Source: a bacterium (GTDB taxonomy: Bacteria; Armatimonadota; Zipacnadia; Zipacnadales; Zipacnadaceae). Taken from it: 17,283 bases of DNA. The stretch lies in the NCBI GenBank assembly GCA_030603495.1, contig JAUVXR010000042.1:1-17283 (forward strand). Reading direction: 5' to 3'. This document shows, one piece after another, positions 5,215-13,763 of this stretch. The number at the start of each line of letters is the position of its first letter. Position 1 is the stretch's first letter. A model generated the notes under the pieces. The model was not told the DNA's origin. It searched no databases and was given only the letters and a program-made list of their open reading frames with translations. Both the position numbers and the translations under genes were made by a program.

Positions 5215-5826
5215 ATGCTCAAATACGCCCTACCCCTACAGAAACTTATCGGTGAGCTGGAAAAGCTCCCCGGCATAGGCCCCAAGAGTGCCCAGCGTCT
5301 GGCCTTTTTTTTGCTTAGTCGCTCCGATGACGAGGTTGGGGAGCTAGGCCTGGCGGTACTGGCACTCAAAGCGGAGATCGGGCTTTGCTCGCGGTGTCAT
5401 AACTATACCACCGGCGACCTGTGCCCCATCTGCGAGGATCCCGGCCGGGATATCAGCGTCATCTGCGTGGTCGAGCAGGCCAGTGATCTGATGGCGCTGG
5501 AGCGCTCCGGAGAGTATGAGGGCGTCTATCACGTTCTGGGCGGCGCGCTGTCGCCGGTCGCGGATATCAAGCCTTCCGACCTGTATATCGCTGAGCTGCT
5601 GGAGCGCATCCGGGAGATGCGTCTGCGGGAGGTAATCATCGCCACCAGCCCGACCGTCGAGGGTGATGCAACTGGGGAGTACTTGCGGCAGCTCATTGCC
5701 CAGCTTCCCGAGCCGCCGCAGGTCACGCGGATTGCGCTGGGGCTGCCGGTGGGCGGCGACCTCGATTACGCCGACCAGGTGACGCTGGCCCGGTCCCTGC
5801 GTGGCCGGACTAAGATGGAGGGGTAA
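5215..5826 (+). CDS. recR: Recombination mediator protein RecR
   Basis: 203 residues. An N-terminal helix-hairpin-helix (LPGIGPKSAQRLAFFLL, 18-34), a C4 zinc finger (C58, C61, C70, C73) and a Toprim domain (VCVVEQASDL onward to LPVGGDLDYADQVTL) appear in the expected order. RecR works with RecO and RecF to load RecA at single-strand gaps. ATG 5215 lies 27 bases after ybaB with no strong ribosome-binding site, consistent with translation within the operon. An eight-T run at 5305-5312 (codons for FFL) is unusual in this gene's composition and may be prone to slippage. The SIR2-like gene starts nine bases after its stop and probably shares its transcript. Confidence 0.97.
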   Translation: MLKYALPLQKLIGELEKLPGIGPKSAQRLAFFLLSRSDDEVGELGLAVLALKAEIGLCSRCHNYTTGDLCPICEDPGRDISVICVVEQASDLMALERSGEYEGVYHVLGGALSPVADIKPSDLYIAELLERIREMRLREVIIATSPTVEGDATGEYLRQLIAQLPEPPQVTRIALGLPVGGDLDYADQVTLARSLRGRTKMEG

Positions 5827-5835
5827 GGAGTTTGG

Positions 5836-7593
5836 ATGCCTAGACTGAACGAGAACATAACGAAGTCGCCCATAGTCATTTTCGCAGGCGGGGGAGCTTC
5901 AGACCACCTGGGGTATCCGGTAGGGTCCCGCTTTCTCGCGATGCTGAGAGAGCAATTCGCGGGGTCCACAGCACAGGATGCCTTGTTCCGTGCTCTGGAC
6001 TCTGACCAGCATCCGAACTTCGAGTACATATACGACTACGTGGATCGTCTTTGTGAGCTAGCTAATGTGGTACATGTTCCCGTCCAGCCCGACCTAATAG
6101 AGCAAATCACAGCCCCAGCGACCGACTACTTAGGGCCTCTCCCTGTGATGGTGGACACTTGGGCGAAAGACACAGCGGGGATCAGCAGGATTGCTCAAGA
6201 ACTCCGAAACCGTTTAAGTAGTGTGCTCATTGAGCAATACGGCAACCTAAAGAAACCAACAGTGCTTGAAGGAAGCTGTTGGCCTGCCTTCCTGCGCTTG
6301 CTGCATCCGGGGCCTCGTCACGTACTGCCGGTGTTCACTACGAATTACGACCTTGCTTTCGAAGACCTTGATCGTCAGTTCGCGAAGCGGGAGCTGACGC
6401 CACATGATGCGATCGATCGCAGCTTTCGTGGGCCAAAATGGGTGATTCCCGCCATCTATGATGCGATAAGTGCCGATGGGTCCGACCTGGGGATTGTGAT
6501 ATTCAGGCTGCACGGCTGCGTGGCCTGGCAGGAGCTTGCGCCTGAGTCGCAATCCCCGGACGGTGCTGTCGCAGAAGTCGTCTTCGACGGAAACGGTCGT
6601 CCCGTCGTCGACCCTGAAAAGGCCGCACTGGTTTGGCCGTCGCCCACCAAGCTGCCTTTCACGGAGCCGTTCTGGCAAGCGCACATGTACTTGGTTGACT
6701 GCTTGCAGTCCGCGCGACTTGCCGTGTTTATCGGCTACGGTTTCGCGGACACTGCGATTGCAGGGCTGCTGCAGTACGCCACGCAGAAGAACCATGATCT
6801 ACGGATCGTGCTGATGGACTCTGATAGCAAAGTAGTCGACAGAGCGCGAGAAGCAGGCTTGCCCGTGGAGGAGAAGGATTTCCTCGAATACTCCTTCAAG
6901 AAGCATACGCGAGAGATTGCGGAGGAATTGCTGTCACGGGACCCTGGCGTCGGAGCCGGCGAAGACGCCTTCAAAGCGTTCGAAGGAGAAATCCAACATC
7001 GCGAACACCCTAAGGAGGATGCGGTCCAAGAGCCTGAGGGGTACTCAAACGAACGCCTTCTTCTATTACTGAGGAACGGTGTACATGAGCACATTGTGGC
7101 TGCAGACAACCCAGGCTGGAGTGTGCAGGGCTCTTCCCTGATCGCGAGGCGTGACCAAACAGCCGACGAATTCCACGCGTTCGTCCTACCGTTTAGCACG
7201 GACGGCAACTGGGACGTGTCACTCGAATTCCGATTGGAGCCATCGTCTGGGTGGGGGGCAGTCGCCCTTTGGTGGCGTGGCATGGGACAACCCTTCGTCG
7301 CGATAATGAAGGAGTACGGACGGATACGTGTCAAGCAGATGTCCGGCTACGCGAGGATGCCCGACAGAGACCGGCTTCTCCAGGAAGTCGAGGCGGGGGC
7401 ACACCATTGGCACAGGATTACGATCCACCGGCTCGGCGCCAATATTCGGATGCGAGTTTTTGAAGAAGGGGGTGCGGAGATAATAGACTACCAATGCGCC
7501 TTTGGGCCAGACATCTGGCACGGTGACGTGGCATTGGTAACTACCGAACTCCCACACAATGTGCAGTACCGGAACATCAATTACTCTGAATGA
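5836..7593 (+). CDS. SIR2-like domain protein with C-terminal beta-sandwich, putative defence NADase
   Basis: 585 residues, two parts. Residues about 11-370 form a SIR2-like (SIR2_2-type) Rossmann domain: the nucleotide-binding loop IVIFAGGGASDHLGYP (13-28), the TTNYD motif (168-172), RLHG with candidate catalytic His226, and FIGYGFADTAIAGLL (298-312) followed by the LRIVLMDSD strand. Bacterial proteins of this class commonly cleave NAD+ as abortive-infection effectors. Residues about 440-585 are a strand-rich, Trp-rich region (GWGAVALWWRGMG, then HHWHRITIHRLGANIRMRV) resembling LamG/DUF1080-like jelly-roll domains. I do not know this as a standard partner of SIR2; a sensor role is inference. 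ATG 5836 has TAAGGAG close upstream. GC is lower than recR, which it follows by nine bases, suggesting acquired cargo riding a core operon. Confidence 0.85.
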   Translation: MPRLNENITKSPIVIFAGGGASDHLGYPVGSRFLAMLREQFAGSTAQDALFRALDSDQHPNFEYIYDYVDRLCELANVVHVPVQPDLIEQITAPATDYLGPLPVMVDTWAKDTAGISRIAQELRNRLSSVLIEQYGNLKKPTVLEGSCWPAFLRLLHPGPRHVLPVFTTNYDLAFEDLDRQFAKRELTPHDAIDRSFRGPKWVIPAIYDAISADGSDLGIVIFRLHGCVAWQELAPESQSPDGAVAEVVFDGNGRPVVDPEKAALVWPSPTKLPFTEPFWQAHMYLVDCLQSARLAVFIGYGFADTAIAGLLQYATQKNHDLRIVLMDSDSKVVDRAREAGLPVEEKDFLEYSFKKHTREIAEELLSRDPGVGAGEDAFKAFEGEIQHREHPKEDAVQEPEGYSNERLLLLLRNGVHEHIVAADNPGWSVQGSSLIARRDQTADEFHAFVLPFSTDGNWDVSLEFRLEPSSGWGAVALWWRGMGQPFVAIMKEYGRIRVKQMSGYARMPDRDRLLQEVEAGAHHWHRITIHRLGANIRMRVFEEGGAEIIDYQCAFGPDIWHGDVALVTTELPHNVQYRNINYSE

Positions 7594-7650
7594 GTCGCCT
7601 CCGGCTCAGGAATGTGCCTCTCTTGGCACGAGTCAAAGGTGTGAGTTGCT

Positions 7651-8208
7651 ATGGGACTAGCACGGGCCAAGGCGCTGGTAGTGGCCGGACTTATTCTGGT
7701 TGTGCTGCTGAGCGCGGCAGCGACAAGCCTGGTTGAGCAGCCGGACGTCCAGGTTTTCTTCTCGCGCGTTGATGACCCGCAGGCGGCGATCATCCACGTG
7801 CTCGACGGGGCCAGCAAAACGCTGCACATTGCTGTCTACTACTTCACGGACCCGGAGCTGGCGGCGGCAGTAGTGCGGGCGCAGCAGCGGGGTGTGCAGA
7901 CTTACGTCTATCTGGACAGATCGCAGGTGAAGCACAAGCACTCGCAGGCCCGCTACCTGGCGGCCCAGGATGTGCCGGTGCGCATCAGTAGCAACCGCGC
8001 GATAATGCACAACAAGTTCGCGATCGTAGACAGCACGATTGTAGTAACCGGTTCGTATAATTGGAGCCGGGCGGCGTACCAGCGCAATGACGAGAATGTG
8101 TTGGTTATTCGCCGCCTGGACGTTGCGACGCGCTACAAGCAGCGGTTCGCCGGCTTCTGGACCAAGGAGTTCGATTTGGCCGCCACCCAGGCGGTGCGAG
8201 GCAATTGA
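7651..8208 (+). CDS. Exported phospholipase D-like nuclease (single HKD)
   Basis: 185 residues. An N-terminal hydrophobic segment (about 8-25) after two positive charges is a signal peptide or anchor without a lipobox. The rest is a single PLD/Nuc-type domain, with the HKD motif H120-x-K122-x4-D127-x6-G134-S135-x-N137 intact. Single-HKD members such as Nuc dimerise to assemble the active site and act as non-specific endonucleases; some act on phospholipids. The domain ends shortly after the motif, as expected for the small family. Export suggests DNA scavenging or surface function rather than intracellular restriction. An AAAGGTG lies upstream of ATG 7651. It is followed by the por operon 20 bases later. 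Confidence 0.92.
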   Translation: MGLARAKALVVAGLILVVLLSAAATSLVEQPDVQVFFSRVDDPQAAIIHVLDGASKTLHIAVYYFTDPELAAAVVRAQQRGVQTYVYLDRSQVKHKHSQARYLAAQDVPVRISSNRAIMHNKFAIVDSTIVVTGSYNWSRAAYQRNDENVLVIRRLDVATRYKQRFAGFWTKEFDLAATQAVRGN

Positions 8209-8228
8209 CGCGCCTAAGGAGGACCTAG

Positions 8229-8801
8229 ATGGCAACACTAACTGAAGTTCGTTGGCACGGGCGGGGTGGTCAGGGGGCGAAGACCGCCGGCTACATCCTG
8301 GCGGTGGCTGCCGCCGAGCAGGGCTGGCAGGTGCAGGCCTTCCCCGAGTACGGCGCCGAGCGGCGCGGGGCGCCAATGCGCTCGTACGTGCGGATCTCGG
8401 ATAGTCCAATCCGGCTGCGCTCGGGTATCACCAATCCGGAGATCGTGGTCGTGCTGGACCCCAGTCTGCTGGAGAGCGAGAATCCGGCCGAAGGTATTGC
8501 CGAAGATGGCATCATCATCGTGAACACGTCTGACTCGCCCGCGGAAATCCGCGAGCGACTGGGCAACCCGTCGGCTCAGGTCTGGACCGTGGACGCCAGC
8601 CAGATATCGGTGGACACGATTGGTCGCAGTATCCCCAACACGCCGATGCTGGGGGCGCTGGCCAAGGTCAGCGACGTGCTCGAATTGGAGGGCGCGAAGA
8701 CCTCCATCCGTAAGCAGTTGGGAGGGAAGCTGTCCGAGGCGATCATCGAAGCGAATTTCGAAGCAGTCGAACGAGCTTACGAAGAGGTGCGTAGCGAATG
8801 A
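8229..8801 (+). CDS. porG: Pyruvate:ferredoxin oxidoreductase gamma subunit
   Basis: 190 residues, normal for the gamma domain of 2-oxoacid:ferredoxin oxidoreductases. The N-terminal signature TEVRWHGRGGQGAKTAGYIL and the following FPEYGAERRGAPMRSYVRIS are highly characteristic. The subunit is a structural part of the complex that oxidatively decarboxylates pyruvate to acetyl-CoA with reduction of ferredoxin. A strong AAGGAGG precedes ATG 8229. Its stop overlaps the porD start by four bases (ATGA), indicating translational coupling. The alpha and beta genes follow only after a 2.4-kb interruption. Confidence 0.95.
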   Translation: MATLTEVRWHGRGGQGAKTAGYILAVAAAEQGWQVQAFPEYGAERRGAPMRSYVRISDSPIRLRSGITNPEIVVVLDPSLLESENPAEGIAEDGIIIVNTSDSPAEIRERLGNPSAQVWTVDASQISVDTIGRSIPNTPMLGALAKVSDVLELEGAKTSIRKQLGGKLSEAIIEANFEAVERAYEEVRSE

Positions 8802-9118
8802 GAGTATACAAGCCAGATGCCAAGTGGCACGAGATGGTCTCCGGCGGCTATATTCCCCAGGCCGGTAATGCTGTCGAATATGATGTCTCCGGCTGGCGGA
8901 CTGACCGGCCGGTGCGCGACGACGAGTGCTGCATTGATTGTCTGTTCTGCTGGGTCTACTGCCCGGATAACGCTATCTTCTGCAAGGATGGCTCGGTAGT
9001 TGGGCAGAGCATTGACCTGGTGCACTGCAAGGGCTGCGGCATCTGCGCCGCAGTCTGTCCCAAGGACTGTATTGAGATGGTGCCTGAATCGGAGTTGAGT
9101 GGCGATGACAACGAATAA
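8798..9118 (+). CDS. porD: Pyruvate:ferredoxin oxidoreductase delta subunit (2x[4Fe-4S])
   Basis: 106-residue ferredoxin-like subunit. Two cluster motifs are intact: C45-x2-C48-x2-C51-x3-C55-P and C77-x2-C80-x2-C83-x3-C87-P. The N-terminal GGYIPQAGNAVEYDVSGWRT is typical of delta subunits of pyruvate-type enzymes. It relays electrons from the catalytic subunits to ferredoxin. It overlaps porG by four bases at its start, and its end overlaps the start of the exported esterase gene, so ribosome re-initiation could link a core metabolic subunit to the inserted gene. Confidence 0.96.
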   Translation: MRVYKPDAKWHEMVSGGYIPQAGNAVEYDVSGWRTDRPVRDDECCIDCLFCWVYCPDNAIFCKDGSVVGQSIDLVHCKGCGICAAVCPKDCIEMVPESELSGDDNE

Positions 9119-10226
9119 GCAACCCCGGCATCCGCAGTTGCTGCATTGCCTGCTGTTGCCCATACTTGTTGCCGCGGGGACCCTCTGTTGCCCCAGTTAT
9201 GCCCAGGAGGCAGATGAAGTGACTGTGCAGGTGCTAGGCCCCAGCGAATATCAAGTCGTCCAACGGGACGCGGCGAACCAGGGCAGCATTTCGGTAGCTG
9301 TGCATATTGACGGACAATTGCCCACAGTCGAGGTGCGTCTGGTATTGATGCCCGGTCCCTATAAGGGCACCACTACGGATTGGACAGCTCTGACGGCCAG
9401 TGACGAGACCGGCGAGTACACCGGTGAGCTGACCGCAGCGGCCGGAGGCTGGTATGAGCTGCAAGTGCGAATCCCGGCGACCCCGGATAGCCCGGTCATA
9501 GCCACAGTACCGCATATCGGCATCGGCGAGGTTTTTATTACCGCCGGGCAGTCGAACACTGCCAACCGCGGCAACTGTAACGTCCCTGCTGATGACAGAG
9601 TGGTGACTTTTGATGGTCAGGACTGGCGAGTTGCCTACGACCCCCAGCCCGGTAATGGCGGTAAGGGCGGCACACCGTGGCCCTTCCTGGGGGATCTGCT
9701 GGCCCGGTCGCTGCAGATGCCGATTGGTTTTGCGTGCCGGGCGGTGGGTGGCACTCCTACCAGGTTCTGGCTGCCGGGAGCCGAAGGTTACCAGCGCATC
9801 AAAACGGTTGCCAGGCAGCTTGGTATGGGCGGAGTGCGCGCCGTGCTGTGGCACCAGGGGGAAAGCGATGCTGGCGCAGGTACCAGTGCGGAAACCTATG
9901 CCGCGAATCTAACCAGGACTATCAATCAACTCAACGAGGACGCGGGGTACGCGATTCCCTGGGTGGTGGCGCTTGTTTCCTTTCACACCAGGGCCACGCC
10001 CGAGGCTATGCAGCAGGTAGCCGACGGCCAGCGTCTGCTATGGCAAAGGGGAATTGCGCTACCCGGCCCCACTACTGATGACCTGCTGGGGCCATTATAC
10101 CGCGAACCCGACCAGGTTCACCTGAATGATCTGGGCAAGCAGGTCTACGCCGAGCGATTGTACGCCATGCTCTGGGTACAGTTCTATGCGAGTGTGCCTT
10201 TGGTAGTGCTGAAAGAAGAGCCGTAA
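9099..10226 (+). CDS. Exported SGNH / sialate O-acetylesterase-like esterase
   Basis: 375 residues from GTG 9099; ATG 9105 in the same frame is an equally plausible start (GGAG at 9091-9094). A signal peptide (LLHCLLLPILVAAGTLCC, ending near SYAQ at about 33-36) is followed by a beta-rich N-terminal domain and then a SASA-type (sialate O-acetylesterase, CE6-like) domain: EVFITAGQSNTANRG with nucleophile Ser152, VLWHQGESDAG (249-259), and the C-terminal D338-x2-H341 of the catalytic triad. These enzymes remove acetyl groups from sialic acids or acetylated polysaccharides outside the cytoplasm. It overlaps porD by 20 bases and interrupts the por operon; no functional link to pyruvate oxidation is apparent. 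Confidence 0.88.
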   Translation: MAMTTNKQPRHPQLLHCLLLPILVAAGTLCCPSYAQEADEVTVQVLGPSEYQVVQRDAANQGSISVAVHIDGQLPTVEVRLVLMPGPYKGTTTDWTALTASDETGEYTGELTAAAGGWYELQVRIPATPDSPVIATVPHIGIGEVFITAGQSNTANRGNCNVPADDRVVTFDGQDWRVAYDPQPGNGGKGGTPWPFLGDLLARSLQMPIGFACRAVGGTPTRFWLPGAEGYQRIKTVARQLGMGGVRAVLWHQGESDAGAGTSAETYAANLTRTINQLNEDAGYAIPWVVALVSFHTRATPEAMQQVADGQRLLWQRGIALPGPTTDDLLGPLYREPDQVHLNDLGKQVYAERLYAMLWVQFYASVPLVVLKEEP

Positions 10227-10284
10227 GTCTGAGGAGAGGGAAGGCAAAGATATCGGTTTGAGTTGGAGGGATTAGGGGAGAAGA

Positions 10285-11523
10285 ATGATGCGAACGTGGT
10301 GGTGGATTATAGCTGTTGTGGCGTGCGTGTCCCTGGGTGCCTGCACCAGCCAAGAGAAGCAGGCACCCGCGTCGGCCATTACGGAGGAGCGACTGGCACG
10401 GGACATCGCAGACTACACTGCCGCTATCAACGCTAATGGGCAAGACGCCGAAGCCTACTACGGTCGCGGGACCGCCTATACTTACAGAGGTGAATACCAC
10501 CGGGCGATTGAGGACTACACCGAGGCCCTCCAAATCAATCCACAATATGCTGAAGCCTATTACGGTCGTGGGATCGCCTATGCTTATGAAGATGAATATG
10601 ATCGGGCCATTGAGGACTACACCAAGGCCCTGCAAATCGACCCCGAATACGGTGAAGCCTACTGCGCTCGCGGAAGAGCCTATCGTCACAAAGGCGAATA
10701 TGACCAGGCGATTCATGACTACACCAAGGCTGTCCAAATCAATCCACAATATGCTGACGCCTATTACAGTCGCGGGAACGCGTACGGTCACGGAGGCCAA
10801 TACGACCGGGCGATTGAAGACTTGAACAAGGCCCTGCAAATCAATCCCCAATATGCTGATGCTTATTGCAGTCGTGGGGGCGTACATACTTCCGAAGGCG
10901 AATACGACCTAGCCATTGAGGACTTCAACAAGGCTCTCCAAATCGACCCGCAATTCGCGACGGCCTACTGCGAGCGGGGCACCGCCTATACTTGCAGAGG
11001 TGACTACGACCGAGCCATTGAGGACTACAGCAAGGCCCTGCAAATCGACCCGCAATTCGCCAGGGCCTACTGCGAGCGCGGGACCGCCTACAGTCACCGA
11101 GGCGAATACGACCGAGCCATTGAGGACTACACCAAGGCTCTAGAAATCAGCCCTGAGCACGGTGAAGCCCTGTACGGCCGCGGGAACGCCTACGGTCACA
11201 AAGGGGAATACGACCGAGCTATTGAGGACTTCAATAGGGCCGTGGAAATCAATCCGCAATTCGCGAGGGTCTACTGCCAGCGCGGCTCCGCCTATACTCA
11301 CAGAGGCGAATACGACCGAGCCATCGAGGACTACACCAAGGCCCTGCAAATCAACGCGCAATTCGCGAGGGCTTACTATGGCCGGGGCCGCACTTATTTC
11401 GAGCAAGAGAAATGGGCGGAGGCGCGCAGCGACTGGGAGAAGGCTGTGGAGTTAGACCCTAACGGGGAGACAGGTCAAAATGCGCGCAACAATCTGGGCA
11501 TTCTGACGGAGGAGGGTCATTAG
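10285..11523 (+). CDS. TPR-repeat lipoprotein
   Basis: 412 residues. A lipoprotein signal peptide (MMRTWWWIIAVVACVSLGAC) has lipobox LGAC with Cys20. After a short linker there are ten tetratricopeptide repeats of 34 residues, nearly identical in pattern (AYYGRGTAYTYRGEYDRAIE followed by a KALQINPQ turn), then a short C-terminal tail. TPR superhelices are protein-binding scaffolds; as a lipoprotein it would act on the outer face of the membrane. Repeats are conserved also at DNA level with a 102-bp period, so copy number could vary by recombination. ATG 10285 has GGGGAG just upstream; a second ATG follows directly. With the esterase it forms the insertion that splits the por operon. Confidence 0.93.
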   Translation: MMRTWWWIIAVVACVSLGACTSQEKQAPASAITEERLARDIADYTAAINANGQDAEAYYGRGTAYTYRGEYHRAIEDYTEALQINPQYAEAYYGRGIAYAYEDEYDRAIEDYTKALQIDPEYGEAYCARGRAYRHKGEYDQAIHDYTKAVQINPQYADAYYSRGNAYGHGGQYDRAIEDLNKALQINPQYADAYCSRGGVHTSEGEYDLAIEDFNKALQIDPQFATAYCERGTAYTCRGDYDRAIEDYSKALQIDPQFARAYCERGTAYSHRGEYDRAIEDYTKALEISPEHGEALYGRGNAYGHKGEYDRAIEDFNRAVEINPQFARVYCQRGSAYTHRGEYDRAIEDYTKALQINAQFARAYYGRGRTYFEQEKWAEARSDWEKAVELDPNGETGQNARNNLGILTEEGH

Positions 11524-11573
11524 AGGGATAGTTTCATCTTCACGAATAGTCAGTTACGTTAAGGAGGACCAAT

Positions 11574-12791
11574 ATGCCCCAGGTAGAACCGATGGAGGGG
11601 AATCAGGCGGTAGCCGAGGCGATGCGGCAGATTAATCCCGACGTCGTCGCCGCCTACCCCATTACCCCCTCTACTGAAGTCGTCCAGACCTTCGCCCAGT
11701 TCGTCGCCGACGGCGAGGTGGATACCAACTTCGTGGCCGTGGAGAGTGAGCATTCAGCGATGAGCGCCTGCACCTCAGCGGCCGCTGCCGGCGGACGGGT
11801 GATGAATGCCACCTCGTCCGCGGGCCTGGCGCTGATGTGGGAAATCCTGTATATCACCGCCTCGCTGCGTATGCCGGTGATTCTGACGGTGGTCAACCGG
11901 GCGCTGTCAGGCAATATCAACATCCACTGCGACCATTCCGATACGATGGGCGCGCGCGACGCCGGCTGGATTCAGATCTACGCCGAGAATGTCCAGGAGT
12001 CCTACGATAACCTCATCCAGGCGGTGGCCATTGGCGAGCAGGCGGACGTGCGGCTGCCGGTGATGTCGTGTCTGGACGGATTTCTGGTTAGTCACTCCTA
12101 CGAGCTGCTGCAAGTCGAAGATGATGACGCGGTAAAGGACTTCGTGGGGCCGTATGTGCCGCGCTACCCGCTGCTGGATGTCGAGAATCCGCTAACGATG
12201 GGGCCGCTGGACCTGTACGACTTCTACTTCGAGCACAAGCGCGACCAGTGGGCCGCATACGAGCCAGCCAAGCAGGCGGTCATCGAGGTGGGCCAGCGCT
12301 TCGGCGAGACCTTCGGGCGCAGCTACGGGCTGTTCGAGAAGTACCAGCTCGACGATGCTGAGGTCGCCATAGTGGCCCTCGGCTCAATGGCGGGCACCGC
12401 CAAGGATGCGGTGGAGTCGCTGCGCGCGGAAGGTGTCAAGGCGGGGCTACTGAAGCTGCGCCTGTTCCGGCCCTTCCCGGCGGAGGAGTTGGCCGAGGCC
12501 CTGGCGGGTCTCAAAGCGGTGGCCGTCTGCGATCGAGCGGCGTCCTTCGGCGCGCAGGCCGGGCCGCTGTATGCGGAGATAACTTCGGCGCTGTACACTG
12601 CCGGGGTGAGTGTGCCGACGGTGAACTACATCTACGGCTTGGGTGGCCGACAGATTGCGCCCGACGAGATCATCAGCATCTACCGTGACCTAGAGCAGGT
12701 TGCGGCAGAGGGCCAGCCTGACCAGCCATTGCAGTTCATCGGCGTGCGCGCCTTCAGCAAAGAAGAACACGCGGACATGTATGCGTTTTAA
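11574..12791 (+). CDS. porA: Pyruvate:ferredoxin oxidoreductase alpha subunit
   Basis: 405 residues, standard for the alpha subunit. The N-terminal EGNQAVAEAMRQINPDVVAAYPITPSTEV type region, the VESEHSAMSACTSAAAAGGR segment and SSAGLALMWEILYITASLRMP are diagnostic of the pyrimidine-binding domain I. The domain II/transketolase-C portion includes the VAIVALGSMAGTAKDAVESL motif. It binds TPP at the interface with PorB. A strong ribosome-binding site AAGGAGG (11561-11567) precedes ATG 11574. It is followed by porB 15 bases downstream. Pyruvate is the most likely substrate because of the full gamma-delta-alpha-beta set and the alpha sequence type, though other 2-oxoacids cannot be excluded without structure-level comparison. 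Confidence 0.95.
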   Translation: MPQVEPMEGNQAVAEAMRQINPDVVAAYPITPSTEVVQTFAQFVADGEVDTNFVAVESEHSAMSACTSAAAAGGRVMNATSSAGLALMWEILYITASLRMPVILTVVNRALSGNINIHCDHSDTMGARDAGWIQIYAENVQESYDNLIQAVAIGEQADVRLPVMSCLDGFLVSHSYELLQVEDDDAVKDFVGPYVPRYPLLDVENPLTMGPLDLYDFYFEHKRDQWAAYEPAKQAVIEVGQRFGETFGRSYGLFEKYQLDDAEVAIVALGSMAGTAKDAVESLRAEGVKAGLLKLRLFRPFPAEELAEALAGLKAVAVCDRAASFGAQAGPLYAEITSALYTAGVSVPTVNYIYGLGGRQIAPDEIISIYRDLEQVAAEGQPDQPLQFIGVRAFSKEEHADMYAF

Positions 12792-12806
12792 CGGGAGGAT
12801 TTGACA

Positions 12807-13763
12807 ATGGCACGACTGCAAGAGCTAGCTGAGCGCCGCACCGCCCTTACGGGTGGACACCGCCTCTGTCCGGGCTGTGGCGAACCGATCGTCGTCCGAC
12901 AGGTCCTAATGAGCACCGACGATCCGGTCATCGCGGCTTCCTGCACGGGCTGTCTGGAGGTATCCACCACCATCTTCCCGTATACCGCCTGGGCAATCCC
13001 GTGGATACACATCGCCTTCGAGAACGCGGCAGCGACCATCGCCGGTATCGAGGCGATGTACAAGGCACTCAAGACGAAGGCGGCAAAGGGCGAACCGTTA
13101 CCCGATTACATTGACCCCGACGCCAACTACAAGTTCGTGGCGTTTGCTGGTGACGGCGGGACCTATGACATCGGCATTCAGTCACTGTCGGGGGCGGTTG
13201 AGCGCGGGCACCAGTTCCTCTATGTCTGTCTCAATAACGAGGCGTATATGAACACCGGCATCCAGCGTTCCTCGGCTACGCCGATGGGCAGCCATACGAC
13301 TACTAGCCCGGCCGGGAGCGTCCTGCCCGGCAAGACTATGCACCGCAAAGACCTAACCGCAATAATTGCGGCTCACGATATCCCCTACGCGGCCCAGAGC
13401 ATCCCCGGGCGCTGGCGCGACCTGACCACCAAGGCGGCCAAAGCCTTGGAGATTGATGGGCCCACCTTCATCAACGTGCTCACGCCTTGCCCGCTGGGCT
13501 GGCGCTGCGAGCCGGCTATCACGCCCGAGATCTCCCAGCTCGCCGTGGATACCTGTATGTGGCCACTCTATGAAGTCGAGTACGGCGAGTGGAAGCTCAA
13601 CTACACGCCCAAGGAGAAGAAGCCGCTGGACGAGTACCTTGAGCCGCAGGGGCGCTTCCGCCATCTATTCCGCGATGAGAAGGGCGCGGATGTCCGCAAA
13701 CGGATGCAGGAATTCGTGGATTACAAGTGGGAGCAACTCCGGGCGCGCTGCGGGGAAGAATAG
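12807..13763 (+). CDS. porB: Pyruvate:ferredoxin oxidoreductase beta subunit
   Basis: 318 residues from ATG 12807. I prefer this to TTG 12801 because GGGAGG (12793-12798) is eight bases upstream. N-terminal HRLCPGCGEPIVVRQVL (C21, C24) and ASCTGCLE (C46, C49) supply cluster ligands of the beta subunit. The TPP-Mg motif begins GDGGTYDIGIQSLSGA and ends at LNNEAYMNTG, where the Asn of the GDG...N signature lies. QRSSATPMGSHTTTSPAG is typical of pyruvate-type PorB. It is the last gene of the operon; beyond it the gene direction reverses, with 43 bases to the end of the convergent minus-strand gene. Confidence 0.96.
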   Translation: MARLQELAERRTALTGGHRLCPGCGEPIVVRQVLMSTDDPVIAASCTGCLEVSTTIFPYTAWAIPWIHIAFENAAATIAGIEAMYKALKTKAAKGEPLPDYIDPDANYKFVAFAGDGGTYDIGIQSLSGAVERGHQFLYVCLNNEAYMNTGIQRSSATPMGSHTTTSPAGSVLPGKTMHRKDLTAIIAAHDIPYAAQSIPGRWRDLTTKAAKALEIDGPTFINVLTPCPLGWRCEPAITPEISQLAVDTCMWPLYEVEYGEWKLNYTPKEKKPLDEYLEPQGRFRHLFRDEKGADVRKRMQEFVDYKWEQLRARCGEE

